Source: an archaeon | GTDB lineage: Archaea > Hydrothermarchaeota > Hydrothermarchaeia > JALTZZ01 | Direction: 5' to 3' | Length of the DNA: 58,644 nt | NCBI GenBank assembly: GCA_027051165.1 | Contig: JALTZZ010000059.1 | Coordinates: forward strand, 1-58,644 | Part shown: positions 48,280-55,960 of the stretch, one piece after another | Layout: every line of letters begins with the position of its first letter | How positions within the stretch are numbered: position 1 is the stretch's first letter | Translations under genes and position numbers: made by a program | The notes under the pieces: generated by a model | What the model was told of the DNA's origin: nothing | Databases searched by the model: none | Seen by the model: the letters and a program-made list of their open reading frames with translations, nothing else

Positions 48280-49105
48280 TTGCTCTGTTGTAAGTTTTAT
48301 ATATGCACCAATTAGCGAAAGGATAACATGAAGACGAAGAGGTCTTAAAATTATGAGATATGCGTAAGAGTGTTGCCTGAGCATAAGAACAAGACGGGGC
48401 ACAAATGGTATAAATTCCCTCAGCTGATAGCGATGTGGCTTTATGGGATAGTATTCAACTTAGGTTACAGAGATATTGAAGAAGAGTTTATATTAAGCAG
48501 GAAGCTCAGGAAGATTATAAACTTAAGGTGTGCTATACAACGATATGCAGGGCTGTAGGAAAGCTAACGGAAGAAGCGAAGAAAATTTTTGAAGAGAGTA
48601 AAGAACTTTTTAAAGTAACGTTTTAGCATGCGATTCTACCGGCATTAGGGCGGATAATAGGAGCTCTTACTACGAAGCGAGATCGGAAAAAATCGTCTAT
48701 ATCGTTGATACAAGTAACATTTCAGTGATCTCTCAGAGAATCGGTATAGACCCGAGCTCAGATGCCCCTTTTTGGCTGATATGAAAAACGAAAAAACACA
48801 TAGTCGCAGATTCCGGCTTCGACGGCTGAGGCAATGAGAGCTTCGCAATTTTCAAACCTATTAAAATTCAAGTCTAAAAACTGCTCTATCTTAGATTCCT
48901 CCTCGCCAAGGTATGTATGGAAAAAGATGGCTCTGTGAAACTGTCTTCTCAGTAATTATAGGCGATAGAGTTAAATCCCGCTCACCCAAGAATAGAGCTC
49001 TTGCTAATCGCTGCTTGCTACAACGTCTATCGTTTCGCTTCCTCTTTTTTACACACCTTTCCTGTTACTTTTTTATCCTTATTATCTAAACTTGCAACAG
49101 AGCAA
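48280..49105 (+). mobile_element. IS5-like insertion sequence (element C), degenerate
   Basis: About 826 bp. The inverted ends are TTGCTCTGTTGTAAGTTT on the left and AAACTTGCAACAGAGCAA on the right, matching over 18 bp with one difference. CTGTTGCAA ends are seen in several IS5- and IS6-type elements. The internal transposase motifs (DSTGI, ADSGFDG, RWLCETVFSV in broken frames) favour an IS5-like DDE enzyme. No target duplication is visible. A solo copy of the end is at 39707-39724. Confidence 0.7.
48328..49101 (+). pseudogene. IS5-like transposase, multiple frameshifts (element C)
   Basis: Pieces in successive frames: MKTKRS, NYEICVRVLPEHKNKTGHKW, YKFPQLIAMWLYGIVFNLGY, RDIEEEFIL, CYTTICRAVGKLTEEAKKIF, DSTGIRADNRSSYYEARSEK (first catalytic Asp), HIVADSGFDG (second Asp), and RWLCETVFSVIIGDRVK (catalytic Glu). 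Every catalytic residue can be traced, but several shifts and stops break the frame. AAAGGA before the ATG at 48328 is a ribosome-binding site. The C-terminal codons run into the right inverted repeat. No activity is expected. Confidence 0.65.
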
Positions 49106-49114
49106 TGAGAATTC

Positions 49115-49180
49115 ATAAAGTTTTAAAGATGTCCCATTCAGTGTAGCCAAGGAATTGCAAAAGTAAAAGTAGTTTCATGG
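49115..49180 (+). repeat. 66-bp direct repeat, copy 1
   Basis: Matches 49852-49917 in 61 of 66 positions with no gaps (counted by eye). The two copies are 737 bp apart and bracket the TumA/TumE-like pair. The left copy begins 10 bp after element C ends. Confidence 0.85.
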
Positions 49181-49227
49181 CTCTCTAATAGATTTTGTTA
49201 TTATCGTTAGAAAATAGAATAAAGAAT

Positions 49228-49500
49228 ATGGAACTTTTAATATCAAAGGAAGATTTGATAGAATATGAAAAATTAAAAATAATATCAAAAATTGCACCTA
49301 TAAAAGAAAAGATAAAGTTCTTTGAAAAAAAGTATAAGTGTTCTTTTGAAGAGTTTGAAAAGAAAATTTCAGAGAAAAATAAAGAGAAGTTTGAGGAATG
49401 GGACGATTATATAGAGTGGAAAGCTTATGTTGAGAGCTTAAAAGACCTTGAGGGAAAATTGAAAGAAGTTGAGAATGTTGGAAACATTAGAATTGCTTAA
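49228..49500 (+). CDS. TumA-like antitoxin (partner of TumE-type toxin)
   Basis: A 90-residue, strongly helical, charged protein: MELLISKEDLIEYEKLKII, then IKFFEKKYKCSFEEFEKKIS and FEEWDDYIEWKAYVESLKDL. The last part (EEWDDYxEWKAY) is characteristic of small antitoxins that precede DUF6516/TumE toxins. The ORF track starts at TTG 49195; the ATG at 49228 is the likelier start. It overlaps the next gene by about 25 bases, as toxin-antitoxin pairs usually do. Confidence 0.65.
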   Translation: MELLISKEDLIEYEKLKIISKIAPIKEKIKFFEKKYKCSFEEFEKKISEKNKEKFEEWDDYIEWKAYVESLKDLEGKLKEVENVGNIRIA

Positions 49501-49831
49501 GAAGAGTAGAATAATAAAAAAATTTGAGGTTATTGACTTTAAACATGGAAAAGACTTCTACTATATTAAAATAAAGGCTGAAGTTATTGATGGCAGTGTT
49601 TTGGCAATAAGAGAATATGTCTCAGAACAAGATTTCCTTTATTCTTATCATTGGCAAGACTTTAAGGGTAATCTTCTTATGAGATGGGATAATGCACCAC
49701 ACTTTAAAAATATAAAAACATATCCTCACCACAAACATCTAACTAACGGCACTGTTTTGGAATCCTATGAAGTTAACCTTAAAGATGTCCTTAAATTTAT
49801 CGAATCAAAATTAATCTCTCCCAAAAATTGA
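49475..49831 (+). CDS. TumE-family toxin (DUF6516-like)
   Basis: A 119-residue protein. It reads LETLELLKKSRIIKKFEVID, then FLYSYHWQDFKGNLLMRWDN, HFKNIKTYPHHKHLTNGTVL and VLKFIESKLI. The patterns YSYHWQD, RWDNAPH and YPHHKH are the conserved core of the TumE family, with clustered His and Asp residues likely to form the active site. TumE-type proteins are toxins inhibited by an upstream partner. The track begins at TTG 49469; the ATG at 49475 is chosen. The pair is intact, unlike the vapBC pair at the other end of the window. Confidence 0.7.
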   Translation: MLETLELLKKSRIIKKFEVIDFKHGKDFYYIKIKAEVIDGSVLAIREYVSEQDFLYSYHWQDFKGNLLMRWDNAPHFKNIKTYPHHKHLTNGTVLESYEVNLKDVLKFIESKLISPKN

Positions 49832-49851
49832 CATTCTCAGCATGTAAACTT

Positions 49852-49917
49852 ATAAAGTTTTAAAGATGTCACATTCAGTGTAGTCGAGAAATTGCAAAAG
49901 TAAAAGTATTTTCATGG
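49852..49917 (+). repeat. 66-bp direct repeat, copy 2
   Basis: Partner of 49115-49180 (61/66 identical). It ends at ATTTTCATGG. The following orphan gene starts 92 bases further on. Confidence 0.85.
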
Positions 49918-50009
49918 ATTCTGCAAAATAATCGTTCGAAGATTGTCATAGAAATTATTTATACCAGAAAAGTGTCTAACAATTCTAAAAGACAAAAGGA
50001 GGAAAGAAA

Positions 50010-50441
50010 ATGAAGCAATGTCGAAGCTGTAGAAAACAACATGAAGAATACCTAAAAAAATTGTTAAAGGTGGAAATAGAAGAATGTAGGATAGAAGAAT
50101 GTGAATTCGGACATCCACAATTTAAACCAGAATTACCAAAAGAATTAGCAGAAAAAACGGAGGAACTTAGAAGAAAAACAAAAGAAATAAAGGGTTCTAC
50201 ATGGGGGTGGGTTTATATAAATGCACCTCCATTCCCTTTAGCTTGGTATTGGTGGATAGATTGCAAAACTAAAGAGCCAGTTTCGGTTTGCCGTCCATGG
50301 CGTCCAAGCGATACCGAGAATTGTGATATTCATTATGAACCTTGGATTTGGATACAGGATTTGCAAGGGTGGTTTGGCGGATTAGTAAATTTCGGCGGTT
50401 GTGAACCTGCAAAAACTGTGGAGGTAATTGTGGAAAAGTGA
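50010..50441 (+). CDS. Cys- and Trp-rich orphan protein
   Basis: A 143-residue protein that I do not recognise. A strong ribosome-binding site (AAAGGAGGAAAG) supports its start. It opens with MKQCRSCRKQHEEYLKKLLK, a CxxC that could bind zinc, followed by more Cys (EECRIEECEFG). The rest is rich in Trp and Pro: STWGWVYINAPPFPLAWYWW, VCRPWRPSDTENCDIHYEPW, WIWIQDLQGWFGGLVNFGGC. That suggests a compact beta domain with a ligand surface. No signal peptide is visible. It lies inside the mobile island between a TA pair and two insertion sequences. From 50442 to 50594 I see no gene. Confidence 0.6.
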   Translation: MKQCRSCRKQHEEYLKKLLKVEIEECRIEECEFGHPQFKPELPKELAEKTEELRRKTKEIKGSTWGWVYINAPPFPLAWYWWIDCKTKEPVSVCRPWRPSDTENCDIHYEPWIWIQDLQGWFGGLVNFGGCEPAKTVEVIVEK

Positions 50442-50594
50442 ATTCAAAGAGAAATGATAAATGTCTGAGAAGATATAGCGATGCACCTGAAGTGTTCCAA
50501 GATGGCTGGCTGTGGTGTTTATATGAAGCAACCAGTTTAAAGGATTGCTTACAGAGAGTTCAATACATGATACCGGATTATATTCCTATCTAAT

Positions 50595-51484
50595 GGGTTT
50601 GTTGAGAAATCAAGATTTTGACACAAACATACACATAGATATTATGCCAGCTTGCAGGACAGCAAGCTGGCGAGACAAAGATTTTAACACTCATTAAGTT
50701 ATAGGCGACGGGGAAATCCTTTTCAGCATGTTCTTGATCTTTTTCCTCTTTAAGGCGCTAAATACACCTTCGCCAACACCTCTCTGCCTGTATTTCTTTT
50801 CATCGAAGGGGTAGAGTCTCTTGGGATAAGAAGTCTTTTTATAAGGGATAATAGGATTGAAACCCCTTCTCCGCAAAAATGTTCTAAGCTTTTTACAGTC
50901 ATAAGCTTTATCTGCCAAAAAATCGCTTTCAAAGCCGTTAAGATCATCAACGGTTTTGCTTCGTGATTTCCTGAAATATCTACTCCTTACGATAGACAAA
51001 TGTTTGGAGCAGGGGACTATTACATGAAGCTTCTTTCTGTTCTTTCTCGAGCAATTAACTTCTGTTGCGTCTGCTACGAAAAAATTCAGTCCCATTAATC
51101 TTGCTGTAAAGAAGTTTAATCGCTTTCTTCAGCCAATCCTCGAGGATCATCTTAAAATATGTGATCAAGCTCGTAGCCAAGCTCTCTCGCCATGTATTCC
51201 CGCTCTCTAAACGTCATGTTTAGTCCTCTTATCACAATAAGCAATGCCCCAGCTTCCTTTGGAGATGCTTTTAGCTTCCTTCTCCTCTTCTTCTGCTCAA
51301 ATGGATCTTCAAGCTCTTCTGCTATCCCTTTCGCTTCTTCAAATACCTTGCGAAAGTTATTTATCTCACTAAGTCTATCATATACTTGCCAGTAGCTGGG
51401 CATAGGTATATACGGGTCTTCTCCGCCCGTAGATGCTTCTGTTTGTTCATGGTTGTTCCATCTTTAGAATTTCTCAACAAACCC
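50595..51484 (-). mobile_element. IS5-like insertion sequence (element D), degenerate
   Basis: 890 bp with perfect 16-bp inverted ends: GGGTTTGTTGAGAAAT on the left and ATTTCTCAACAAACCC on the right. GGxTTTGTTGA-type ends are typical of the IS903 group of the IS5 family. The transposase is on the minus strand. Its right end directly abuts element B's preserved sequence at 51485 and seems to have replaced that copy's left end. Confidence 0.8.
50694..51403 (-). pseudogene. IS5-like transposase, frameshifted (element D)
   Basis: The N-terminal piece is MPSYWQVYDRLSEINNF through FREREYMARELGYELDHI. It is followed in a shifted frame by KMILEDWLKKAIKLLYSKIN and GTEFF, then VADATEVNCSRKN (first Asp), FLADKAYDCKKLRTFLRRRG (second Asp) and RQRGVGEGVFSALKRKK (Glu). 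The DDE residues survive but at least two frameshifts, near 51150 and near 51090, break the gene. The two ORFs in the track are its halves. Confidence 0.75.
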
Positions 51485-52512
51485 GAAACGCAGAAAGATT
51501 TATATAGGGGAAGGGGGTATTAACCCCTTCTCTGGTGAGAAACATGAAACAGCCACTAATTCCATATTTAGCTCATCCTACGTGGATAATCTTCAAACAA
51601 ATCTTTTTGACAGAAGAACGGTAAAGAAGGAGATGGCTAAAGCAGGTATAAAACCAGTTAAGATGATGCTTAGAATAACGCTAACAGCCATATTCTTTGA
51701 GAGAAGCATAACTGATAGAGGAGCTTAAAAGGGAATGGAGAGCTCAGATTAGAGCTGCAGAGATTCCATCTGCAGATGAGATATACAGCTTCCTCAGCAG
51801 ATTCAGCGAGGATCAGTTCATAAAGCTTTTATCAGTTATAAACAGGTTTATTAAGAGGAACTCGATAAAGCTCCTCGATACTACCGATATAAATCTGTTC
51901 AGAGAGCAAAAAATATAAATGGAGCTATGCTCTCAGCAAGGGGTTCTATAAAGGCTACAAGCTCGCTTTAGTCGTTGAATTTCCCTCTTTAAATCCCATA
52001 GGGATTTATCTATACGAAGGCTCGCCAAACGATTCTAAACTTTTCTTAGAAATCGTCAAAGACCTTAAGAGAAGGAGAGTTTTGAGAAAAGGAGATAAAA
52101 TAGATAAAGGTTTCTGTGCTCAGAAAAACTACTGGAAGAGCATTATGTGGTATAAAATTCTCCCTTTCATATTTCCTAAGAGAAATCTGAACGTTAAAAA
52201 AATTAAAGGGAGATTATCGCACCCTTTCAAAGCTCAGAAAAACGAAAAGGTAAAGAGGTTCTACGATTGGCTTTTTTCTGCTTTCGAGAGTTTTTTAAAC
52301 TCGTGGGAGAATTTTAAAACCGTTAGAAGCATTATCGAAGATATGTTCAAGGTTCTCAAAAATTCTCTCTCCTTAAAAAATCTGCACAGATATTCTAATC
52401 GCTCTGTTGCAAAGTTCACAGCTATGCTAAGCTTTTATTAGGCATATCTATGGGATTTAATAAAAAAGAGAAGCTCCAAGCCCTTGCTGAGTCTTGACTC
52501 TGCAAGGGGGTT
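51485..52512 (+). mobile_element. IS4-like insertion sequence, copy B (left end lost)
   Basis: Colinear with copy A from CGAAACGCAGAAAG onwards. The right end is CAAGGGGGTT (52503-52512), the exact inverse of copy A's left end. A strong hairpin, CCCTTGCtGAGTC paired with GACTCtGCAAGGG, forms just inside it. The roughly 120-bp left end including the AACCCCC hairpin is missing; element D occupies that place. The 11-bp sequence just outside the right end equals the 11 bp outside copy A's left end. Confidence 0.8.
51544..52441 (+). pseudogene. IS4-like DDE transposase (frameshifted), copy B
   Basis: Same protein as copy A: MKQPLIPYLAHPTWIIFKQ, LSRFSEDQFIKLLSVINRF, LLDTTDI, GIYLYEGSPNDSKLFLEI, then GFCAQKNYWKS and VRSIIEDMFKVLK with R-3-E-6-K. 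The last 119 codons form one open frame (52082-52441), but the front half is interrupted several times, including a stop after REQKI shared with copy A. That shared stop suggests the lesion predates the duplication, or that a frameshift is programmed there (uncertain). Confidence 0.75.
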
Positions 52513-52523
52513 ATATGTTTTAT
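52513..52523. repeat. Right copy of 11-bp target-site duplication
   Basis: ATATGTTTTAT is identical to 455-465 and lies immediately outside the CAAGGGGGTT end of copy B. Confidence 0.8.
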
Positions 52524-52750
52524 TTCCAGTAGTTCTGTAAGCTAAGAGCCATGTTTTAGTGATTCCGGCTTGCATTAATGAACCGCTCCAATTTTCATTT
52601 AGAACAGTGGTTCTGCTCTCTCTATCAAAAAATTTGTAAGATTTAGAGCTTTCCGTAGTAGTATGTCATTGGAATACCGTTAACCTCGAAAATTTTTCCA
52701 TCCTTAAATTCAAAAGTGTATCTATGCTGTCTTTTACATTCTTTTTTCAT
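52513..52750 (-). pseudogene. D-glucuronyl C5-epimerase, N-terminal part (split gene)
   Basis: Starting at ATG 52750 it reads MKKECKRQHRYTFEFKDGK and IFEVNGIPMTYYYGKL, resembling the family opening with the NGIPxxYYxGK pattern. A stop and frame change follow. In the next frame SYKFFDRESRTTVLNENWSG and SLMQAGITKTWLLAYRTTGN run up to the insertion. The middle of the domain is missing, so an internal deletion occurred as well. Its last codons, GGA AAT AAA ACA TAT, continue exactly into the piece ending at 465. Nothing else is seen in this stretch. Confidence 0.75.
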
Positions 52751-52765
52751 AAAGTATTATTATAA

Positions 52766-53212
52766 CTATAATTTAAATTTAACTTCAATTTTAAACTTCC
52801 TTTTAACTGGTAAATTTATCATCTCATATCCTACTTCTTTCCTAATTTTTTCAAGAGTCTTTTTAAGAGATTCCTCATCCTTCTCTATTACTGTAATCCA
52901 TAAATTGAACTCGTGATCCCTTGCATAGTTATGGGTAACAGATTCATATTTGTTTAGCTTCTCTGCAACTTCATCTATCTTTTCCCACGGAACCTTAAAT
53001 GCCACAAGTGTGCTCGCGAAACCTACCTTCTTCGAATCTATTCTAAGCCCGAATTTCCTTATAATGCCAGTATCAATCATATTTTTCAGTCTTCTTATAA
53101 CTTCTTCCTCGTCAATTCCTATTTTTTTACCAATTTCTTTAAAAGGTTCCTTTACAAGAGGAATATCCTTCTGAACTTCGCTTAGAATCTTTTTATCAAT
53201 TTCATCGAGCAT
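52766..53212 (-). CDS. Siroheme decarboxylase-like protein (AhbA/AhbB family)
   Basis: About 149 residues. An Lrp-like HTH (MLDEIDKKILSEVQKDIPLV, EEVIRRLKNMIDTGIIRKFG) is followed by an AsnC-type domain carrying SVTHNYARDHEFNLWITVIE, the His/Tyr/Arg pattern of siroheme decarboxylases. AhbA and AhbB together turn siroheme into didecarboxysiroheme in the archaeal route to haem. Only one subunit is in this window. The track extends 99 residues upstream in a hydrophobic frame that overlaps the divergent gene at 53235, so that extension is not believed; MGKLLLRN upstream is a possible short extension. It fits the hemA, hemB and sirC genes elsewhere in the window. Confidence 0.85.
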   Translation of the reverse strand: MLDEIDKKILSEVQKDIPLVKEPFKEIGKKIGIDEEEVIRRLKNMIDTGIIRKFGLRIDSKKVGFASTLVAFKVPWEKIDEVAEKLNKYESVTHNYARDHEFNLWITVIEKDEESLKKTLEKIRKEVGYEMINLPVKRKFKIEVKFKL

Positions 53213-53234
53213 GTTTCTTAACAAGAGCTTTCCC

Positions 53235-53612
53235 ATGGTTAATTTTTTTTCAACTAATGTGAAAATTGAAGATAAAATAAAAGCCGGAGTTGAACTTATA
53301 AGCACTTTAAAAAGAAAGAAATATAATATCTCCGAAATCTTAAACATAATAGAAATTATTACAAGAGTTCCTGAAATAAAAAAGGAAATCTTAACAGAAG
53401 CGGAAAGAAGAGGTATTATAAAGAGGGCAGAAAAGTATATAACAATAATGATGCATGATAACAATAAGCATTTAAAAATAAAAAGAGAAAGATGCTCGGC
53501 AAACTGCATTCGCTGTGGAAGGGAGATAAAAAACTGCTATTTTGTCCTTGTTGGAAGCTTTAAGTTTGGTCCTTTTGGCTCTGAATGCATAAAGAAAACT
53601 AATATTTTCTGA
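53235..53612 (+). CDS. Small archaeal protein with C-terminal zinc-ribbon-like motif
   Basis: About 125 residues. The N-terminus (VNFFSTNVKIEDKIKAGVEL, NISEILNIIEIITRVPEIKK) resembles DUF5830-type archaeal proteins, followed by EAERRGIIKRAEKYITIM, a wHTH-like end. The C-terminal CSANCIRCGREIKNC and FGSECIKK could bind zinc. The function is unknown. Its start lies within 25 bases of the divergent siroheme-decarboxylase gene, leaving no separate promoter space; the promoters must reach into the opposite genes. Its stop overlaps the convergent wHTH gene by 14 bases. Confidence 0.65.
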   Translation: MVNFFSTNVKIEDKIKAGVELISTLKRKKYNISEILNIIEIITRVPEIKKEILTEAERRGIIKRAEKYITIMMHDNNKHLKIKRERCSANCIRCGREIKNCYFVLVGSFKFGPFGSECIKKTNIF

Positions 53613-53838
53613 AATAATATCTTGTTCCATTTATATCCACTTTACCGAGATACTTGTGCAACATGTTGTATCTTATAAACATCCCCAAGTGGTTCTCTTT
53701 CATGTGGAATCCTTTTTTTCTCAGTCTTTCTGCAATCTGCTTTGTTGTAAGCTTCTCTCCTTTGCCAAAGACACTTAATATAGTTTTTTCTTTATCATAT
53801 ACATTTTTAAACCTTCTTTTTTTCTGCTTAACCTTCAA
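53599..53838 (-). CDS. Small winged-helix protein
   Basis: About 80 residues. The basic N-terminus (KVKQKKRRFKNVYDKEKTIL) leads into a winged-helix fold: LSVFGKGEKLTTKQIAERLR, KKGFHMKENHLGMFIRYNML, HKYLGKVDINGTRYYFRKY. It is likely a DNA-binding protein. The track starts at 53883; the TTG at 53838 (LKVKQKK) is chosen because GGGGGATAAGG stands just before it. It directly follows ftsZ (45 bases) and may be co-transcribed with it. Confidence 0.65.
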   Translation of the reverse strand: MKVKQKKRRFKNVYDKEKTILSVFGKGEKLTTKQIAERLRKKGFHMKENHLGMFIRYNMLHKYLGKVDINGTRYYFRKY

Positions 53839-53882
53839 CCTTATCCCCCCATAACCCTCCTGTAAAAATAAAAAATAGATCA

Positions 53883-55079
53883 TTATGTGATATAATCTAT
53901 TCCAAGATCCTTGATTATGTCTTCTTTTGGTTTTTCGCTCGTATTTCTTCTTGCAACTATGCCCCTTGCTCTTGGAAGCGTTGCTCTGCTATAGCCGTGT
54001 GCGTGCCTATAGCTGTAGCCGTAGCTCCTTCTCTCCAGCCTTCTGGGTATTTGTATATCGCTTGGTCCCAAGATATCTGGAGAGTGAACACCAGTCATTA
54101 TTACCATTACTTCTATCCTACCATTATATTCCGGATCGACTCTTGCACCCCATATGACGGTTGCATCATCCTTTAAGTATTGTGTCGCTATTTCTCCTAC
54201 GGTATTTGCTTCCTGAAGCGTTAGGTCCTCTCCGCCAGTTATATGAATAAGTGCTCCGCACGCACCTCTATAGTCGACATCTAATAGCGGGTTTTCTAAG
54301 GCTTGCATTACGGCTTCTTCTGCTCTATTCTTTGTATCACTCTCCCCTAAACCTATCATCGCAATTCCATCTTTGTTTGTGCTCATAACAGCCTTTATAT
54401 CTGCAAAATCTAAGTTTATAAGGCTCGGGATATGTATGGTCTCGGTAATTCCTTTAACCATTCTTGCGAGTATTTCGTCTGCCACACCAAATGCCTGCTC
54501 TATAGGCAAGTCCGGAACATATTCAAGGAGCTTATTGTTGTCAACAACCACGACACTATCTGCATGTTTCCTCAACTTTCCGAGGTATTCTCTGGCTTTC
54601 TGAATTCTTGCTCTTTCAAGTTTAAACGGCATAGTAACTGCTCCTATAACCAAGGCACCCATCTCCTTGGCTATCTCTGCAACTATAGGTGCACTGCCAC
54701 TTCCTGTTCCACCCCCCATACCTGCTGCAACAAAAACGAGATCTGCACCTTCTAAGATCTCCTTTAGCGTAGGCTTTGCTTCCAAAGCTGCTTGTTCACC
54801 AATTTCTGGATATCCACCAGCTCCAAGTCCACGTGTTATATCATATCCTATAAGGACCTTCTTGTGGGCTTTTGTTACTTCAAGGTGCTGTTTATCAGTA
54901 TTTATTGCAATGAGCTCAGCACCTTTTATTCCTATGTGTGAAAGTCTTGTTACTGTATTGTTACCAGCTCCTCCACAACCAACAACAACAATTCTTGCTT
55001 TTCCAATGCTTTCTTCTTTTCCACCTCTAAACCCCAATTTTGCGTTATTTTCGAGAGCTTTTCTATATATTGTCTGCAA
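53883..55079 (-). CDS. ftsZ: Cell division protein FtsZ
   Basis: About 398 residues. It opens [20 protein letters not shown], with [20 protein letters not shown] (GTP signature), [20 protein letters not shown], and the T7 catalytic loop [12 protein letters not shown], all intact. The tail is Arg/Tyr-rich ([20 protein letters not shown]) and ends in [13 protein letters not shown], an archaeal FtsZ terminal peptide that normally binds partners such as SepF. It assembles the division ring. The track starts at 55130; the TTG at 55079 ([15 protein letters not shown]) with GGGGTG in front of it is preferred. It is unlike the three tubulin-family genes at 33-37 kb. Confidence 0.94.
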   Translation of the reverse strand: MQTIYRKALENNAKLGFRGGKEESIGKARIVVVGCGGAGNNTVTRLSHIGIKGAELIAINTDKQHLEVTKAHKKVLIGYDITRGLGAGGYPEIGEQAALEAKPTLKEILEGADLVFVAAGMGGGTGSGSAPIVAEIAKEMGALVIGAVTMPFKLERARIQKAREYLGKLRKHADSVVVVDNNKLLEYVPDLPIEQAFGVADEILARMVKGITETIHIPSLINLDFADIKAVMSTNKDGIAMIGLGESDTKNRAEEAVMQALENPLLDVDYRGACGALIHITGGEDLTLQEANTVGEIATQYLKDDATVIWGARVDPEYNGRIEVMVIMTGVHSPDILGPSDIQIPRRLERRSYGYSYRHAHGYSRATLPRARGIVARRNTSEKPKEDIIKDLGIDYIT

Positions 55080-55130
55080 CTTAAACACCCCAGTCTTATG
55101 TGAATATATGAATGAACATGTGAACATCAC

Positions 55131-55222
55131 AGATATATAAACTTTTCGTTTCGACTCGCAATAAAGGTTTTCGGGACGAAAGAAAGTTTTATATATGTAG
55201 TGAACATGCTAATTAGTTAGGC
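55131..55222. promoter_or_regulatory. Divergent promoter region between ftsZ and the 55223 gene
   Basis: Two TATA-like boxes face outwards: AGTTTATATATCTG for ftsZ (minus strand) and AGTTTTATATATGTAG for the plus-strand gene. Each is preceded by GAAA and followed by a GTGAnnnn-ACATG-type sequence, so the region is an imperfect inverted repeat (AAACTTTTCGTTTCG against CGAAAGAAAGTTT). The symmetry suggests a shared regulator. Confidence 0.5.
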
Positions 55223-55957
55223 ATGGATATGCTGAGGGGCGATGACGATCCGACAACATTGAGAATGTATGTCAAAGATAGAAGTGGGATATCTGAGATT
55301 ACTGTTGAGGGGGCTAACTTCTTAGAAGTTAAAAAAAGGTTTCTCAGCTACTTAGATTATGTATATAGGGATGAAAAGTATGTTTCAATAACATTGGAGG
55401 TTATAAGTAAATTTTCAAGAACAAAAAGAGTTTTTGAAAGAATTTCATATGATGATGCCAAAGAAAAAATAGTTGAGTTCCTCAGATATGTATACAATAT
55501 TGAATCGTTTGAAGATGAATATTACTATAAATATCCAGAATATGACTATTATGATGTTAAAAGAGATTTAAAAAGCGAATTAAAAAGTGAAGTGCGTGAG
55601 GAGAGTGAAATAAGTAGAACCAGATATTTCGCTGAAGATTTTGATATTGAGGCTGATATAGAAAACAAAACCAGACAGAAAATCTTTGCTCCTTGGCTAA
55701 AGAAATATAATTTAAAAAATCTTTCGATTAAAGATAAAGTGTTTCTTCTCTTAAAATACAACCATCCAAACGAATGGGTTAGATCGCAAGACTTAAAAAT
55801 AGAATATGAATTTATATATAAGGAAAAGATAAAATTAAGCTCTTTATCAACGTATCTGGCAAGGTTCTATGAAGAGGGCTTGCTTGAAAGAAGAGGATCG
55901 AGAGCTCAAAGAGAGTATAGATTGATTTCAGAAAAAGCGAATGCAGTAAAGATTTAA
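55223..55957 (+). CDS. Uncharacterised protein with C-terminal winged-helix domain
   Basis: A 244-residue protein not assigned to a family. The N-terminal 90 residues look like a small alpha/beta domain (LRMYVKDRSGISEITVEGAN, VSITLEVISKFSRTKRVFER). A Tyr/Glu/Asp-rich linker follows (SFEDEYYYKYPEYDYYDVKR), then a C-terminal winged-helix-like part (SIKDKVFLLLKYNHPNEWVR, SLSTYLARFYEEGLLERRGS). The gene is divergent from ftsZ with a shared symmetric promoter, so a regulator or division-linked factor is plausible. No catalytic motif is visible. Confidence 0.65.
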   Translation: MDMLRGDDDPTTLRMYVKDRSGISEITVEGANFLEVKKRFLSYLDYVYRDEKYVSITLEVISKFSRTKRVFERISYDDAKEKIVEFLRYVYNIESFEDEYYYKYPEYDYYDVKRDLKSELKSEVREESEISRTRYFAEDFDIEADIENKTRQKIFAPWLKKYNLKNLSIKDKVFLLLKYNHPNEWVRSQDLKIEYEFIYKEKIKLSSLSTYLARFYEEGLLERRGSRAQREYRLISEKANAVKI

Positions 55958-55960
55958 GCT

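Noticed and set aside
48280-49105. Element C as an IS6-family member because of its CTGTTGCAA ends
   Set aside because: The ends resemble IS6, but the broken transposase reads DSTGI, ADSGFDG and RWLCETVFSV, which look IS5-like; the family is left as IS5-like.
49115-49917. The two 66-bp repeats as a CRISPR array
   Set aside because: Only two copies, 737 bp apart, with genes between them; no spacer-sized units.
53213-53509. Hydrophobic 99-residue extension of the siroheme-decarboxylase-like ORF
   Set aside because: It overlaps the oppositely oriented gene at 53235-53612, and the family starts at MLDEIDKKIL.
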